DNA of 15,223 nt from CAIOSQ01 sp041178225 (GCA_041178225.1 JBEGVV010000215.1:1-15223); one strand, 5' to 3'. Shown: positions 1 through 8,312, counted from the first letter of the stretch. Made by a program: numbers and translations. Notes: generated by a model not told the origin, from the letters alone.

Positions 1-21
1 CACGCATACGCCCGGCCGGGC

Positions 22-27
22 AGGAGG
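22..27 (+). promoter_or_regulatory. Ribosome binding site deciding the start of the exporter ATPase gene
   Basis: A perfect AGGAGG lies 7 bases upstream of the ATG at 35. An in-frame TTG at 29 also exists but would leave only one base between this motif and the start codon, so the ATG at 35 is the better start. The window begins too close to this point to show the promoter. Confidence 0.75.
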
Positions 28-34
28 CTTGCGG

Positions 35-1807
35 ATGGCCTCGCTGAACGCTGGCCCGGGGCATGACCGCCGCGCCGCGCGGCGCCTGATCCTGCGGCCT
101 GTCCTGCGCAGCGCGCTCGAGCTCGTCGCGCTGACCTGCTTCATCAACCTGCTGGCGCTCGCGGCACCGGTCTTCACGCTGCAGGTCTATGACCGTGTCA
201 TCGCCTTCGCGGGCATGACCACGCTGGAGGGGCTGGTCGCCGGCATGGTCGTGGTGCTGGCCTTCGACTTCCTGCTCCGCCAGGCCCGCGCAAGGCTGCT
301 GCAGCGCACGGCCGTGCGCCTCGACGCCGACCTCGGCCGCGCGCTCGTCGACAAGCTCATGAGCGTGCCGCTCGCCGTGCTCGAGGCGCGTCCCTCGGTC
401 CACTGGCACACGGTGATGCGCGACCTGGAGGTCGTGCGCAACACCTTCGCCGGCGCGACGGCGCTGCTCGTGGTCGACCTGCCCTTCGCCGTCCTGTTCC
501 TCGGGGTGATCTGGGTCTTCGCGCCGGCGATCGCGTGGATCTTCCCGCTGATCCTCGCCGCCTTCCTCGCCCTGTCCTGGGGCTCGGGACTGGCGCTTGC
601 CCGGCGCACGCGGACCGAGACGCGCGCGACGATGGAGCGCGAGCGCCTGCTGGGCGAGATGATCCATGCCCGGGGCCTGGTGAAGGCGCTCAACTTCGAC
701 CGCGTGATGCGTGGCCTCTGGGAGGAGCGCCATGCCGCGGCGATCGGCGAATCCCTGCGCCGCGGCGTCCATACCGACAGCTGGGTGAACATCGGCGCGG
801 TCATGACCGTCGCGACGACGATCGTCGTCACCACGGTGGGCGCGCTGGCCATCATCGACCAGCAGATGACGGTCGGCGGCCTCATCGCGGTCAACATGCT
901 CTCCGGCCGCGTGATCGCGGCCTTCAACCAGCTCTTCGCCGGCTGGCGCAGCTACGTCACCTGCCGCCAGTCCATCGGCAGGATCTCCGAGACTCTTGCC
1001 CTGCCGGCCGAGCTCGCGGAGAGCGCGGTCGAGCTGCGCCGCCCCGCGGGCGAACTGCGCGTCGAGGCGGCGAGCTTCGCCTATGCCGGCGCCGCCCGCC
1101 CGGCGATCGACGAGGCGAGCGTCGCCTTCGCGGCGCCAGGGCTCCATGCGATCGTCGGCCGCAATGGCGGCGGCAAGACGACGCTGCTGCGGCTGCTGCT
1201 CGGCCTGCATGCGCCATCCTCCGGCCGGGTGCTTCTCGACGGCGCGGACATCCGGCAATTCGCGCGGCGCGACCTGCTGCGATGGGTCGGCTACGTGCCG
1301 CAGGAGATCCTGCTCTTCGCCGGCTCGATCCGCGACAACCTCGCGCGCGGCCACGAGGGCGCGACGGACGCCGAGATCGCGCAGGCCGCGCAGCGCGCCC
1401 GCGCCCATGGCTTCATCTCCGAGCTTCCCGACGGCTATGGCACGGATATCGGCGAGGCGGGGCAGAGGCTCTCCAGCGGCCAGCGCCAGCGGCTGACGCT
1501 CGCGCGCGCGCTGGTGGCCGACCCGCCGGTGCTCGTCCTCGACGAGCCGACGAGCTTCCTCGACCGGCAGGCCGAGGCCGAGTTCGTCGGCGCGCTGGTC
1601 GAGCTCGCGCGCACGCGCAACGTCGTGGCCGTGACCCATTCGCCGGCGATGCTTTCCGCCGCGTCGACCATCACCATCATCGACCAGGGCAGGATCATGG
1701 GCACAGGCCCGGCGGCCGAGATGCTGGCGCGCATGCGCGCCGCGCCGCGCATGGCCGCGCCGACGCCCGCCGCCGTGCCCGCCGCGACCGGGACTGGTGG
1801 CGCATGA
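35..1807 (+). CDS. Type I secretion system permease/ATPase (PrtD/LapB/HlyB-like ABC exporter)
   Basis: This is the inner-membrane ABC exporter of a type I secretion system; it powers one-step export of an unfolded protein from cytoplasm to outside through a HlyD adaptor and a TolC channel. The 590-residue protein has an N-terminal membrane domain (hydrophobic segments near residues 28-50, 63-82, 140-163, 166-185 and about 255-280) that includes the LQVYDRV motif at 49-55 typical of this exporter family. The ATPase half follows: Walker A GRNGGGKT with Lys381, Q-loop in YVPQE, signature LSSGQ at 479-483, Walker B ending in Asp503-Glu504, and the H-loop His535. There is no N-terminal C39 peptidase or peptidase-like domain, and the length fits the short PrtD-type exporters. 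The C-terminus ends in an Ala/Pro-rich tail of roughly 25 residues that is probably disordered. The stop overlaps the adaptor start (ATGA). The cargo is not visible. Confidence 0.93.
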   Translation: MASLNAGPGHDRRAARRLILRPVLRSALELVALTCFINLLALAAPVFTLQVYDRVIAFAGMTTLEGLVAGMVVVLAFDFLLRQARARLLQRTAVRLDADLGRALVDKLMSVPLAVLEARPSVHWHTVMRDLEVVRNTFAGATALLVVDLPFAVLFLGVIWVFAPAIAWIFPLILAAFLALSWGSGLALARRTRTETRATMERERLLGEMIHARGLVKALNFDRVMRGLWEERHAAAIGESLRRGVHTDSWVNIGAVMTVATTIVVTTVGALAIIDQQMTVGGLIAVNMLSGRVIAAFNQLFAGWRSYVTCRQSIGRISETLALPAELAESAVELRRPAGELRVEAASFAYAGAARPAIDEASVAFAAPGLHAIVGRNGGGKTTLLRLLLGLHAPSSGRVLLDGADIRQFARRDLLRWVGYVPQEILLFAGSIRDNLARGHEGATDAEIAQAAQRARAHGFISELPDGYGTDIGEAGQRLSSGQRQRLTLARALVADPPVLVLDEPTSFLDRQAEAEFVGALVELARTRNVVAVTHSPAMLSAASTITIIDQGRIMGTGPAAEMLARMRAAPRMAAPTPAAVPAATGTGGA

Positions 1808-3099
1808 GCGCGTCCTCGCCACTCGACAGGCTGCTCGCCAGCCATCCCGTGCCGTCGCTGCGCCTGCCGGCGTTGATCACGGTGGGGTTCGTCTGCGCCG
1901 CGATCGCCTGGGCCTTCCAGGCCCGCCTCGACGAGGTCTCGATCGCGCGCGGCGAGGTCATCCCGCAGGGGCGCGTCAAGGTGATCCAGCACCTCGAGGG
2001 CGGCATCGTGCAGTCGCTCGCGGTCCAGGAGGGCACGAAGGTCGCCGCCGGCGACCTGCTCCTCACCCTCGAGCTGTCGCCCACCGCGATCAACCGCGAG
2101 GAACTGCAGATCCGCCTCGACGCGGCGATTCTGGGCCGAGGCCGCTTCGAGGCCGAGGCCAAGGGCGGCGCGCCGACCTTCCCGCAGGCCGAGGCGGCGC
2201 GGCGCCCCGAGATCGAGCGGGCCGAGCGCGAGGCCTTCGAGGCGCGCAAGCGGGAATTCCAGGCCGCGCTGCAGGGCATCCACGAGCAGGTCCGCCAGCG
2301 CGAACTGGTCCTCGCGGAGCTCGAGGCATCGCGCGCGTCGAAGGTCCGCGACATCGCGCTGGCGCGCGAGCGCGCGCGGCTCGGGGCCTCGCTGCTCAGC
2401 GGCAACCTGATCCCGCGCATCGAGTACATCCAGATGCAGCGCGACGTGGAGCGGCTGGACGGCGAGCTCGCCGTCACGATGCAGCAGATCCCCCGCGCGG
2501 AGGCCGCGATCGCCGAGATGCGCGAGCGCATCAAGGAGGAGCAGGTCAAGTTCCAGCGCCAGGCCTACGAGGAACTCGGGCGCGTCGAGGCCACGATCCA
2601 GCGCACGCGCGAGCTGCTCGCCGACGCGGTGGGGCAGCGCGTGCGCACGGAGATCCGCAGCCCCAGCGACGGCGTGGTCAAGAACGTGCGCTACACCACG
2701 GTCGGCGGCGTCGTGCGCGCCGGCGACCCGATCATGGAGGTCGTGCCGGCGGACGACACGCTCGTGGTCGAGGCCAAGCTGAACCCCGTCGACCGTGGCT
2801 ATGTGCGCGAGGGCCAGCGCGCGGTGGTCAAGGTCACGGCCTACGACTACGTCCGCTACGGCGCGCTCGAGGGGAAGGTCGCGCTGATCGCGGCGGATTC
2901 GACGACGGAGAACTCGGGCGGCGTCTTCTTCCGCGTCGTCGTCGAGACGCAGGGGCATCTCGGCGAGAAGCCCGGGGACTACCCGGTCGTCGCGGGCATG
3001 CAGGCGAGCGTGGACATCCATACCGGCGCGCGCAGCGTGATCGACTATCTCGTGCGCCCGGTCCTCAAGCTCCGGCACGAGGCCTTCCGCGAGCGTTGA
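1804..3099 (+). CDS. HlyD-family type I secretion periplasmic adaptor (membrane fusion protein)
   Basis: This adaptor joins the ABC exporter in the inner membrane to a TolC channel in the outer membrane. The 431-residue protein has a short cytoplasmic N-terminus, one membrane anchor at about 21-40, and the first half of a biotinyl-lipoyl-like domain (58-89, with QHLEGGIV). A long, charged coiled-coil hairpin spans about 97-275, with a turn region near LSGNLIPRIEYIQ (198-210), followed by the second lipoyl half (283-315, with IRSPSDGVVKNV) and a beta-rich C-terminal domain. It ends in IDYLVRPVLKLRHEAFRER, a tail style common in PrtE/LapC/HlyD proteins. Its ATG lies inside the exporter's stop region (ATGA overlap at 1804-1807), so the two are almost certainly translationally coupled. 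The length is normal for the family. No gene follows on this strand; the next gene is convergent. Confidence 0.94.
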   Translation: MSASSPLDRLLASHPVPSLRLPALITVGFVCAAIAWAFQARLDEVSIARGEVIPQGRVKVIQHLEGGIVQSLAVQEGTKVAAGDLLLTLELSPTAINREELQIRLDAAILGRGRFEAEAKGGAPTFPQAEAARRPEIERAEREAFEARKREFQAALQGIHEQVRQRELVLAELEASRASKVRDIALARERARLGASLLSGNLIPRIEYIQMQRDVERLDGELAVTMQQIPRAEAAIAEMRERIKEEQVKFQRQAYEELGRVEATIQRTRELLADAVGQRVRTEIRSPSDGVVKNVRYTTVGGVVRAGDPIMEVVPADDTLVVEAKLNPVDRGYVREGQRAVVKVTAYDYVRYGALEGKVALIAADSTTENSGGVFFRVVVETQGHLGEKPGDYPVVAGMQASVDIHTGARSVIDYLVRPVLKLRHEAFRER

Positions 3100-3114
3100 T
3101 CGCCGCGCCCGCCG

Positions 3115-5304
3115 TCAGGCGGCGTCCATCCAGTCCCGCTCGGCGATGCGGCGGCGGTAGACCGCGTACATCGAGCCGAAGCCATGGGCCTCGCCGATCG
3201 GCTCGAGCAGCGCCAGCGCGTCGGAGGCCTCGTCCCATCGCCCCGCATCGGCGTGGTCGAGCATCATCTCGTGGGCGCGCGCCCAGCCCGCGAATTCCTC
3301 GCTGCGGGCAAGCACCTCGTCCCCGACGACCGTGTAGACACGAAGAGCCTGTCCGCGGCCCTTCACGTGGATGTCGCCGAGGCGGAGCACCGCGAAGGTG
3401 CCGGCCCGCTCGATCGTGGTCTCCGCCACCACGTTGTCGACGCCGAAGGACTTGCTCTGGGACTCCAGCCGCGCCGCGACGTTCACCGGGTCGCCCAGCG
3501 CGGTGTATTCGCGCCGCGTCTCGCCACCCACGTTCCCGACCGAGCAGATGCCGGTTCCCACGCCCATGCCGATCCGCACCTGCCGGTCGGTCGCCCGTGC
3601 CTGGCCCGCGGCCGCCGCGGCCTCCGCCTCGCGCGCGATGGTCTCGTTCAGCGCGGCGATCTCCCGGCGGATCCCGAGGATGGCGAGGCAGGCGTTGCGC
3701 GCATGGTCGGGGTCGTCCAGCGGCGCGTTCCAGAACGCCATCGCGGCGTCGCCGATGTACTTGTTGATCGTGCCGTTGCGGTCGACGATCGCCTGCGTCG
3801 TGGGCCCCAGATAGCGGTTTGTGTAGCGCAGCAGTTCCTGCGCATCCATCGACTCGCTGATCGTCGTGAAGTCGCGCATGTCGGTGAAGAGGATCGTGAT
3901 CTCGCGGCGCTCGCCGCCGAGGCGCACGCCCTCCGGGTCCTTCACGAGCCGGTCCACCAGCGCGGGCGCCATGTAGTGGCTGAAGGTGGAGCGGATGGCG
4001 CGGCGCTTGCGCTCCTCGACGCGGTAGTTGGAGTAGATCAGGTAGCCGGCGAGCAGCGCGAGGCCGAGCGCCGGGAGGAGCGCGTCGTAGAGCTCGCCCC
4101 GGTCCGAGAAGAAATGCCAGGCGCCGAAGCCCATCGAGCCGAGCAGCGCCGGCAGGCCAAGGCCGGTGAAGCGCGCGCCGATCGCGGGAATGACGGCGAT
4201 GAGCACGAGGCCGACCAGGAGGAAGCCGCCGACCTCGATGCCGTCGGCATGGGCGGGCCGCGTCAGCAGGCCGCCCTGCAGGATGCCCTCGAGGATCATC
4301 GCGTGGACCTCGACGCCGGGAAGCGCGCGCTCGAGCGGCGTGGTCTTGAGGTCGTGGAGGCCGACGGCCGAGGTGCCGAACAGCACGATCTTCCCGGCGA
4401 GCGCGTCCGGGGCGACGCGCCCCTCGAGCAGGTCGATCGCCGGCACGTAGCGCGATGGCTCGTGGCGGCGCGCATGCGGCCAGAGGCGGCCGCGGGCGTC
4501 GACCGGGATGGTGAAGCCTCCCATCCCCAGCTCCAGGATGCCCGTCCCGTCGGCGCGGATGCGGAAGGTGGTCTCGCCGGAGGCGACGCGCAGCATCTCC
4601 AGGGACAGCGCGGGATAGAGGTCGCCGCGCGCCTGGATCATCGCGGGCACGCGGCGGACGATGCCGTCGGGCTCCGGGTTCAGGGTGAAGACGCCGCGGC
4701 CGGGCGCGGCCTGCTCGAAAAGGTCGAGGTTGCGGACGAGGCCGGCGTAGTCGGGGAGGAAGGCGCGCGCCGAGGTGCCGAACTCCGCGACCGGCGTGCG
4801 GATCGGGGCGCGGTCCGCGCCCGAGCCGGCATCGGGCACGCCGGTCTGGCCGAGCACGATGCGCGAGCGCGAGAGGATCCCGGCGAGGACGCGGTCATGG
4901 TCGGGCAGGGCGCGCAGCAGCGCCGACATGTCCGGCCTTTCCTCGCCGAGCCGCTCCGCGAGGCGCGCGGGCGACGTGCGGTCGGGCTCGGCGAGCACGA
5001 TGTCCATGCCGATGACGACGGCGCCGGCCTGGCCGACGCGCATGATCAGCTCGGCCATCGTGTCGCGCGGCCACGGCCATTGGCCCAGCGCGCGCAGGCT
5101 CTTCTCGTCGATGTCCACGACCTTCACGACGATGTCGCGGCGCTGCTCCGGCGCGAGCTGCTGCATGAGGTCGAAGCCGCGCAGCTGAAGGATCTCGAGG
5201 AAGGGCGGGTTGAGCATGCGCAGCGCGACGAGCGACAGCAGCAGCAGGGTGGCGGTGAGCCTGCCGGAGCCGATGGCGTCGAGGCGCGCGAGCAGGCTAC
5301 GCAT
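3115..5304 (-). CDS. CHASE2-domain class III adenylate cyclase
   Basis: Predicted membrane-bound cyclase making cAMP from ATP in response to an extracytoplasmic signal. The 729-residue protein has a membrane segment near 17-34, a large CHASE2 sensor domain (about 40-350, containing VVDIDEKSLRALGQWPWPR), three closely spaced membrane segments (about 358-376, 380-398, 405-424), a short linker, and a class III cyclase domain (about 465-660). Catalytic residues are visible: metal-binding Asp475 (in FTDMRDF) and Asp519 (in KYIGDAAMAF), Lys515 at the adenine-specifying site, Thr601 at its partner site, and the transition-state pair Asn608 and Arg612. The Lys/Thr pair marks a class IIIb adenylate, not guanylate, cyclase. 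About 65 helical residues follow the catalytic domain. The ATG at 5304 was chosen because CHASE2 proteins begin just before the first membrane helix; upstream in-frame codons are antiparallel-frame noise from the preceding gene. The start overlaps the preceding stop by 8 bases, so it is the last gene of the minus-strand operon. Confidence 0.92.
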   Translation of the reverse strand: MRSLLARLDAIGSGRLTATLLLLSLVALRMLNPPFLEILQLRGFDLMQQLAPEQRRDIVVKVVDIDEKSLRALGQWPWPRDTMAELIMRVGQAGAVVIGMDIVLAEPDRTSPARLAERLGEERPDMSALLRALPDHDRVLAGILSRSRIVLGQTGVPDAGSGADRAPIRTPVAEFGTSARAFLPDYAGLVRNLDLFEQAAPGRGVFTLNPEPDGIVRRVPAMIQARGDLYPALSLEMLRVASGETTFRIRADGTGILELGMGGFTIPVDARGRLWPHARRHEPSRYVPAIDLLEGRVAPDALAGKIVLFGTSAVGLHDLKTTPLERALPGVEVHAMILEGILQGGLLTRPAHADGIEVGGFLLVGLVLIAVIPAIGARFTGLGLPALLGSMGFGAWHFFSDRGELYDALLPALGLALLAGYLIYSNYRVEERKRRAIRSTFSHYMAPALVDRLVKDPEGVRLGGERREITILFTDMRDFTTISESMDAQELLRYTNRYLGPTTQAIVDRNGTINKYIGDAAMAFWNAPLDDPDHARNACLAILGIRREIAALNETIAREAEAAAAAGQARATDRQVRIGMGVGTGICSVGNVGGETRREYTALGDPVNVAARLESQSKSFGVDNVVAETTIERAGTFAVLRLGDIHVKGRGQALRVYTVVGDEVLARSEEFAGWARAHEMMLDHADAGRWDEASDALALLEPIGEAHGFGSMYAVYRRRIAERDWMDAA

Positions 5305-7012
5305 GCGTCGGCTTCCCTTGCGCGCCCAGCGCCTCGAACGCCTTCGCCAGTTCCGCGAGCGGCGCCGACCAGTCGCCATGCTCGCGCTGGCGGAAGACGC
5401 GCATCGTCGGGTACCAGGGCGTCGCGCTTCCGGCGATGCCCCAGCGCCAGTCCGGCGCCGCGGGCAGGAGCATCCATACGGGCTTGCCCATCGCGCCGGC
5501 CAGGTGCGCGATCGAGGTGTCGACGGCGACGACGAGGTCGAGGCGGGCGAGCATCGCGGCGCTGTCGGCGAAGGAGAACAGGCGGCTGCCGGCATCGAGC
5601 ATCAGCCCCGCGGCGTCGATCCTCTCGAGGAGGCTGTCCGGGACCTGGCGCTGGAGCGAGACGACGCGCGCGCGGGGGTTGCCCGCGAGGAAGAGCAGTT
5701 GCTCCGCGGCGATGCTGCGGAAGCGGTCGTTGCCATGGTCCGGGTTGCCCGCCCAGGCGATGCCGACGGCCAGCCGGCCATCGTCGGGCAGCGCCAGCGG
5801 CGGCGGTCCCTCCGCGCGCAGGTAGGGCGCGCCCGGCCACCACGGTGCGTGCATGCCAAGGCGCATCGGCAGGTCGAGCAGCGGCACGATATGCGTGCAG
5901 CTTCCGGGCCCCTCGGGATGCGGGACGACCTCGATGCCGGGCAGGCTTGCGCGCAGCAGGCCGACGAGCGGCTCCTGGCAGCCGAAGCGCACGTGCCGCG
6001 CGCGCGCGGCGAGCGGGACGAGGTAGCGGCAGAAGTTGATGCTGTCGCCGAGGCCCTGTTCGGCATGGACGAAGATCGAGAGGTCGCCCGCGGGCTCGCC
6101 CTGCCAGCGCGGGAGCCTGGTGCGCGGCGGCGGGTTGTCGGCGCGCCGCCAGCGCACGGAGTAGGCCGGCCATGCCGCTTCCCACTCGCCGGCGAGGAAG
6201 AGCAGGCGCGAGCGCGCCATCAGCGCCTCGAGGTCGTCCGGCGCGGCGGCGAGGGCCGCCTCGACATGGGGGCGGGCTTCCTCGATCTGGCCGAGGGAGA
6301 TCAGCGCCTGGCCGAGCTGGGCGTGGGTCGCGGGGCAGTCGGGCTCGCGCGCCAGGACCTCGCGCGCCGAGGCCACGATGCGCGCGTGCAGGCCAAGCGC
6401 GTTGGCCGCGAGCCCTGCATTGGCGCGCGCGGCGCGCAGCGAGGGCGAGAGCCTGAGCGCGAGGTCGAGATGGGCGAGCGCGGCCTCTGGCCGCTTGAGC
6501 TCGTAGAGCAGGGCCCCGTGGGCGTTGCGCAGCTCGGCGTCCGCAGGCGCGAAGGCGAGGGCGTCGGAGGTGACGCGCAGCGCCTCCGCCTTGCGGCCGA
6601 GGCGCTGGAGCGTCGCCGCGAGCTGGATCGAGGTCCGCGTCGCGCCGGGACGCGCGGCGAGGGAGCGGCGATAGGCGAGGATCGCGTCCTCGTCCCTGCC
6701 AGCGTCGCCGAGCGCGTTGCCCAGGTTGTGGTTGATGTCCGGGTCGTCCGGGTTCAGCGCGCGGGCGCGCTCGAGATGCCGGGTCGCCTCGTCGCGCCGG
6801 CCCAGCGCACGCAGGGTCACCGCGAGGTTGTTGAGGACGCGGGTGTCCTCGGGCGCCCTCGCGAGCAGGTCCTGCAGCCGGGCGAGCTCCGCCTCGCGGG
6901 GCGCGCCGGGCGAAGCGGGCGGCGTCGATATCGGGCCGGGGGCCCGCGCCGGGCGGCCCGGCCCCTTCGCCCGCTTCCTGCCCCCGGCGCGCATCTCCCT
7001 CGCGCGTGCCAC
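5297..7012 (-). CDS. TPR protein with C-terminal GT-B-like (GT9/GT41-related) glycosyltransferase domain
   Basis: The 571-residue protein starts with a basic, Pro/Gly/Arg-rich stretch (about 1-36), then has about seven 34-residue TPR units from about 40 to 290 (for example NNLAVTLRALGRRDEA, NLGNALGDAGRDEDA, HAQLGQALISLGQIEEA). A domain of about 311-545 resembles heptosyltransferase/O-GlcNAc-transferase-like enzymes: HAEQGLGDSINFCRY (316-330), GIAWAGNPDHGNDRFRSI (417-434), AVDTSIAHLAGAMGKPVW (496-513) and PDWRW (520-524). Such TPR-GT proteins are predicted to transfer a sugar to protein or another acceptor in the cytoplasm; donor and acceptor are unknown here. It lies 4 bases after the TolC gene and overlaps the cyclase gene by 8, so it is in the middle of a three-gene operon. 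The start is uncertain: GTG at 7012 has no clear ribosome site, and ATG at 6994 has AGGGAG directly against it, which is too close. The choice changes only six residues. Confidence 0.85.
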   Translation of the reverse strand: MARAREMRAGGRKRAKGPGRPARAPGPISTPPASPGAPREAELARLQDLLARAPEDTRVLNNLAVTLRALGRRDEATRHLERARALNPDDPDINHNLGNALGDAGRDEDAILAYRRSLAARPGATRTSIQLAATLQRLGRKAEALRVTSDALAFAPADAELRNAHGALLYELKRPEAALAHLDLALRLSPSLRAARANAGLAANALGLHARIVASAREVLAREPDCPATHAQLGQALISLGQIEEARPHVEAALAAAPDDLEALMARSRLLFLAGEWEAAWPAYSVRWRRADNPPPRTRLPRWQGEPAGDLSIFVHAEQGLGDSINFCRYLVPLAARARHVRFGCQEPLVGLLRASLPGIEVVPHPEGPGSCTHIVPLLDLPMRLGMHAPWWPGAPYLRAEGPPPLALPDDGRLAVGIAWAGNPDHGNDRFRSIAAEQLLFLAGNPRARVVSLQRQVPDSLLERIDAAGLMLDAGSRLFSFADSAAMLARLDLVVAVDTSIAHLAGAMGKPVWMLLPAAPDWRWGIAGSATPWYPTMRVFRQREHGDWSAPLAELAKAFEALGAQGKPTHA

Positions 7013-7016
7013 GCGC

Positions 7017-8312
7017 TCAGAGGCCGAGGACGCCGGGCGTCAGCTGGCCCATCGCCTGGAGCAGCCGGTAGATCGCGCGACGACCGTCATAGGCGGCCTG
7101 GATGTAGTTGATCCGCGCGTTGTAGACCTCGTTCTCCGCGTCGAGGACGTTGATCGCGGTCTCGCGGCCCGCGCGGCGCAGCCGCTCGCGGGCGTCGAAG
7201 ACCTCGGAGGCGATGTTGACCGCGTTCTCGAGCAGCTGGACGCGCTCGCGCGCGATCGCGAGCTCGTTCCAGGCGAGGCGCGTCTCCTCCGCGACCTTGC
7301 GGGTGGTCTGGCCATGGTTGCTCTGCGCGGCGCCGTGGAGCTGCGCGGCCTCGGACACCGCCGAACGCGTCTGGAAGCCGTTGAACAGCTCCCACGACAC
7401 CTTCACGAAGGCGGCGAACTCGCGGCGCATGCCCTCGATGCCATCGACGTTGCGCTCGACCGAGTTGCGCGCGACCAGGTCGACGCGGGGGTAGTAGTCG
7501 GAGGCGGCGATGGTGCGACGCCGATCGGCGAGGTCGACCTGCATCGACGAGGCGATGCGGTTCGGGTTGCCGGATTCGGCGATGCGCAGCGCTTCCTCCA
7601 GCGTCGTGGGCAGTGCCGCCGCGGGGGCGAGCGGATCCGCCATGGTCGCGGGCGAGGCCGGCTTCCCGTAGAGCTGGACGTAGCGCGACATCGCGTCGTT
7701 GTGCTGGCCCTCGAAGGCGACGCGGCGCTCCTTGCCGAGTTGCAGGCGCGAGCGCGCGAAGAGGGCATCGACGGCCATGCCGCCGCCGCGCTGGACGCGC
7801 TCGCTCTCGAGGTTCAGCTGGCGCTGGATGGTCTGCTCGTTGCGCCGCGACATGTCGAGGAGCTGCGATGTGCGCAGCACGTCGAGATAGGTGGCGACGG
7901 CCTCGAACAGCACGGTCTGGCGGGTCGCCTCGAAGGTGCTGTCCTGGATGGCCGTCTGCGTGCGCGCGCTGTTGTACTGCTCGGGGCGGCGATAGCCGTC
8001 GAAGACGTTCTGGACGATCGAGAGGCTGACGCCGTCCTTGCGGTAGCGAGAGGCGTCGTTGCCCTGCGAGCGGCGCGTCGGGCTGTCGATGCGGTCCGGG
8101 CCAGAGTCCGCCTCGACCGAGAGGGTCGGCAGGAATGCGCCCCAGGCCTTGCGTTCGCCGTCGCGCGCCGCGTCGGCGTTTCGCTGCGCGGCGGCGATGC
8201 GCGGGTTCGTCTCGAGCAGGACGCGGATTTCCGCGGCCAGCGACTGCGCGTCCGCGCCGTGGCTGAGGCCGAGGGTTGCCGCGAGGGCCAGTACCGATAG
8301 CGATCGCCGCAT
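7017..8312 (-). CDS. TolC-family outer-membrane channel of type I secretion
   Basis: This is the outer-membrane efflux/secretion channel that completes the exporter with the ABC and HlyD proteins encoded at 35-3099. The 431-residue precursor has a classic signal peptide: MRR, a hydrophobic core to about residue 17, and a likely cleavage after Ala22 (GADA then QS). Two homologous outer-membrane-factor repeats follow (about 25-215 and 233-425), helical and rich in Ala, Arg, Glu and Gln, with typical stretches such as LLETNPRIAAAQ, LSIVQNVFDGYRR, VKVSWELFNGFQTRSAV and INVLDAENEVYNARINY. The length and the LFNGF and NVFDG pieces fit the type I secretion TolC subfamily and not the metal-efflux CusC/OprM lipoproteins, as no lipobox cysteine is present. 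It is first in a minus-strand operon with the TPR-glycosyltransferase and the cyclase. Its ATG has only a weak GGACGGA upstream. Confidence 0.92.
   Translation of the reverse strand: MRRSLSVLALAATLGLSHGADAQSLAAEIRVLLETNPRIAAAQRNADAARDGERKAWGAFLPTLSVEADSGPDRIDSPTRRSQGNDASRYRKDGVSLSIVQNVFDGYRRPEQYNSARTQTAIQDSTFEATRQTVLFEAVATYLDVLRTSQLLDMSRRNEQTIQRQLNLESERVQRGGGMAVDALFARSRLQLGKERRVAFEGQHNDAMSRYVQLYGKPASPATMADPLAPAAALPTTLEEALRIAESGNPNRIASSMQVDLADRRRTIAASDYYPRVDLVARNSVERNVDGIEGMRREFAAFVKVSWELFNGFQTRSAVSEAAQLHGAAQSNHGQTTRKVAEETRLAWNELAIARERVQLLENAVNIASEVFDARERLRRAGRETAINVLDAENEVYNARINYIQAAYDGRRAIYRLLQAMGQLTPGVLGL

Noticed and set aside
1738..1804. A coding repeat or frameshift at the Ala/Pro-rich end of the exporter ATPase
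   Set aside because: The frame remains open to a stop that overlaps the adaptor start exactly as in an operon; the tail is low complexity, not a frameshift.
1435..3078. A 547-codon minus-strand open frame opposite the exporter and adaptor genes
   Set aside because: It covers the antisense of the HlyD coiled coil and exporter ATPase, with repetitive Leu/Asp/Arg/His content and no motif; shadow frame.
3109..3122. A bidirectional terminator between the convergent adaptor and cyclase genes
   Set aside because: The stem has only five base pairs, includes the cyclase stop codon, and has no T run on either side; not enough to call.
5305..5595. N-terminal extension of the cyclase frame by 97 residues
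   Set aside because: The extension is Ser/Pro/Arg-rich out-of-frame reading of the glycosyltransferase C-terminus; the ATG at 5304 sits just before the first membrane helix and makes a normal operon overlap.
3184..6039. A 951-codon open frame on the plus strand opposite the cyclase and glycosyltransferase genes
   Set aside because: It is antisense to two genes with clear domain motifs; its composition is Arg/Ala/Asp/Glu/His-rich without any recognisable motif, as expected from GC-rich DNA where stop codons are rare in antisense frames.
6717..8300. A 527-codon plus-strand open frame opposite the TolC gene
   Set aside because: It is antisense to a confidently assigned TolC-family gene with signal peptide and has no recognisable domain; GC-rich shadow frame.
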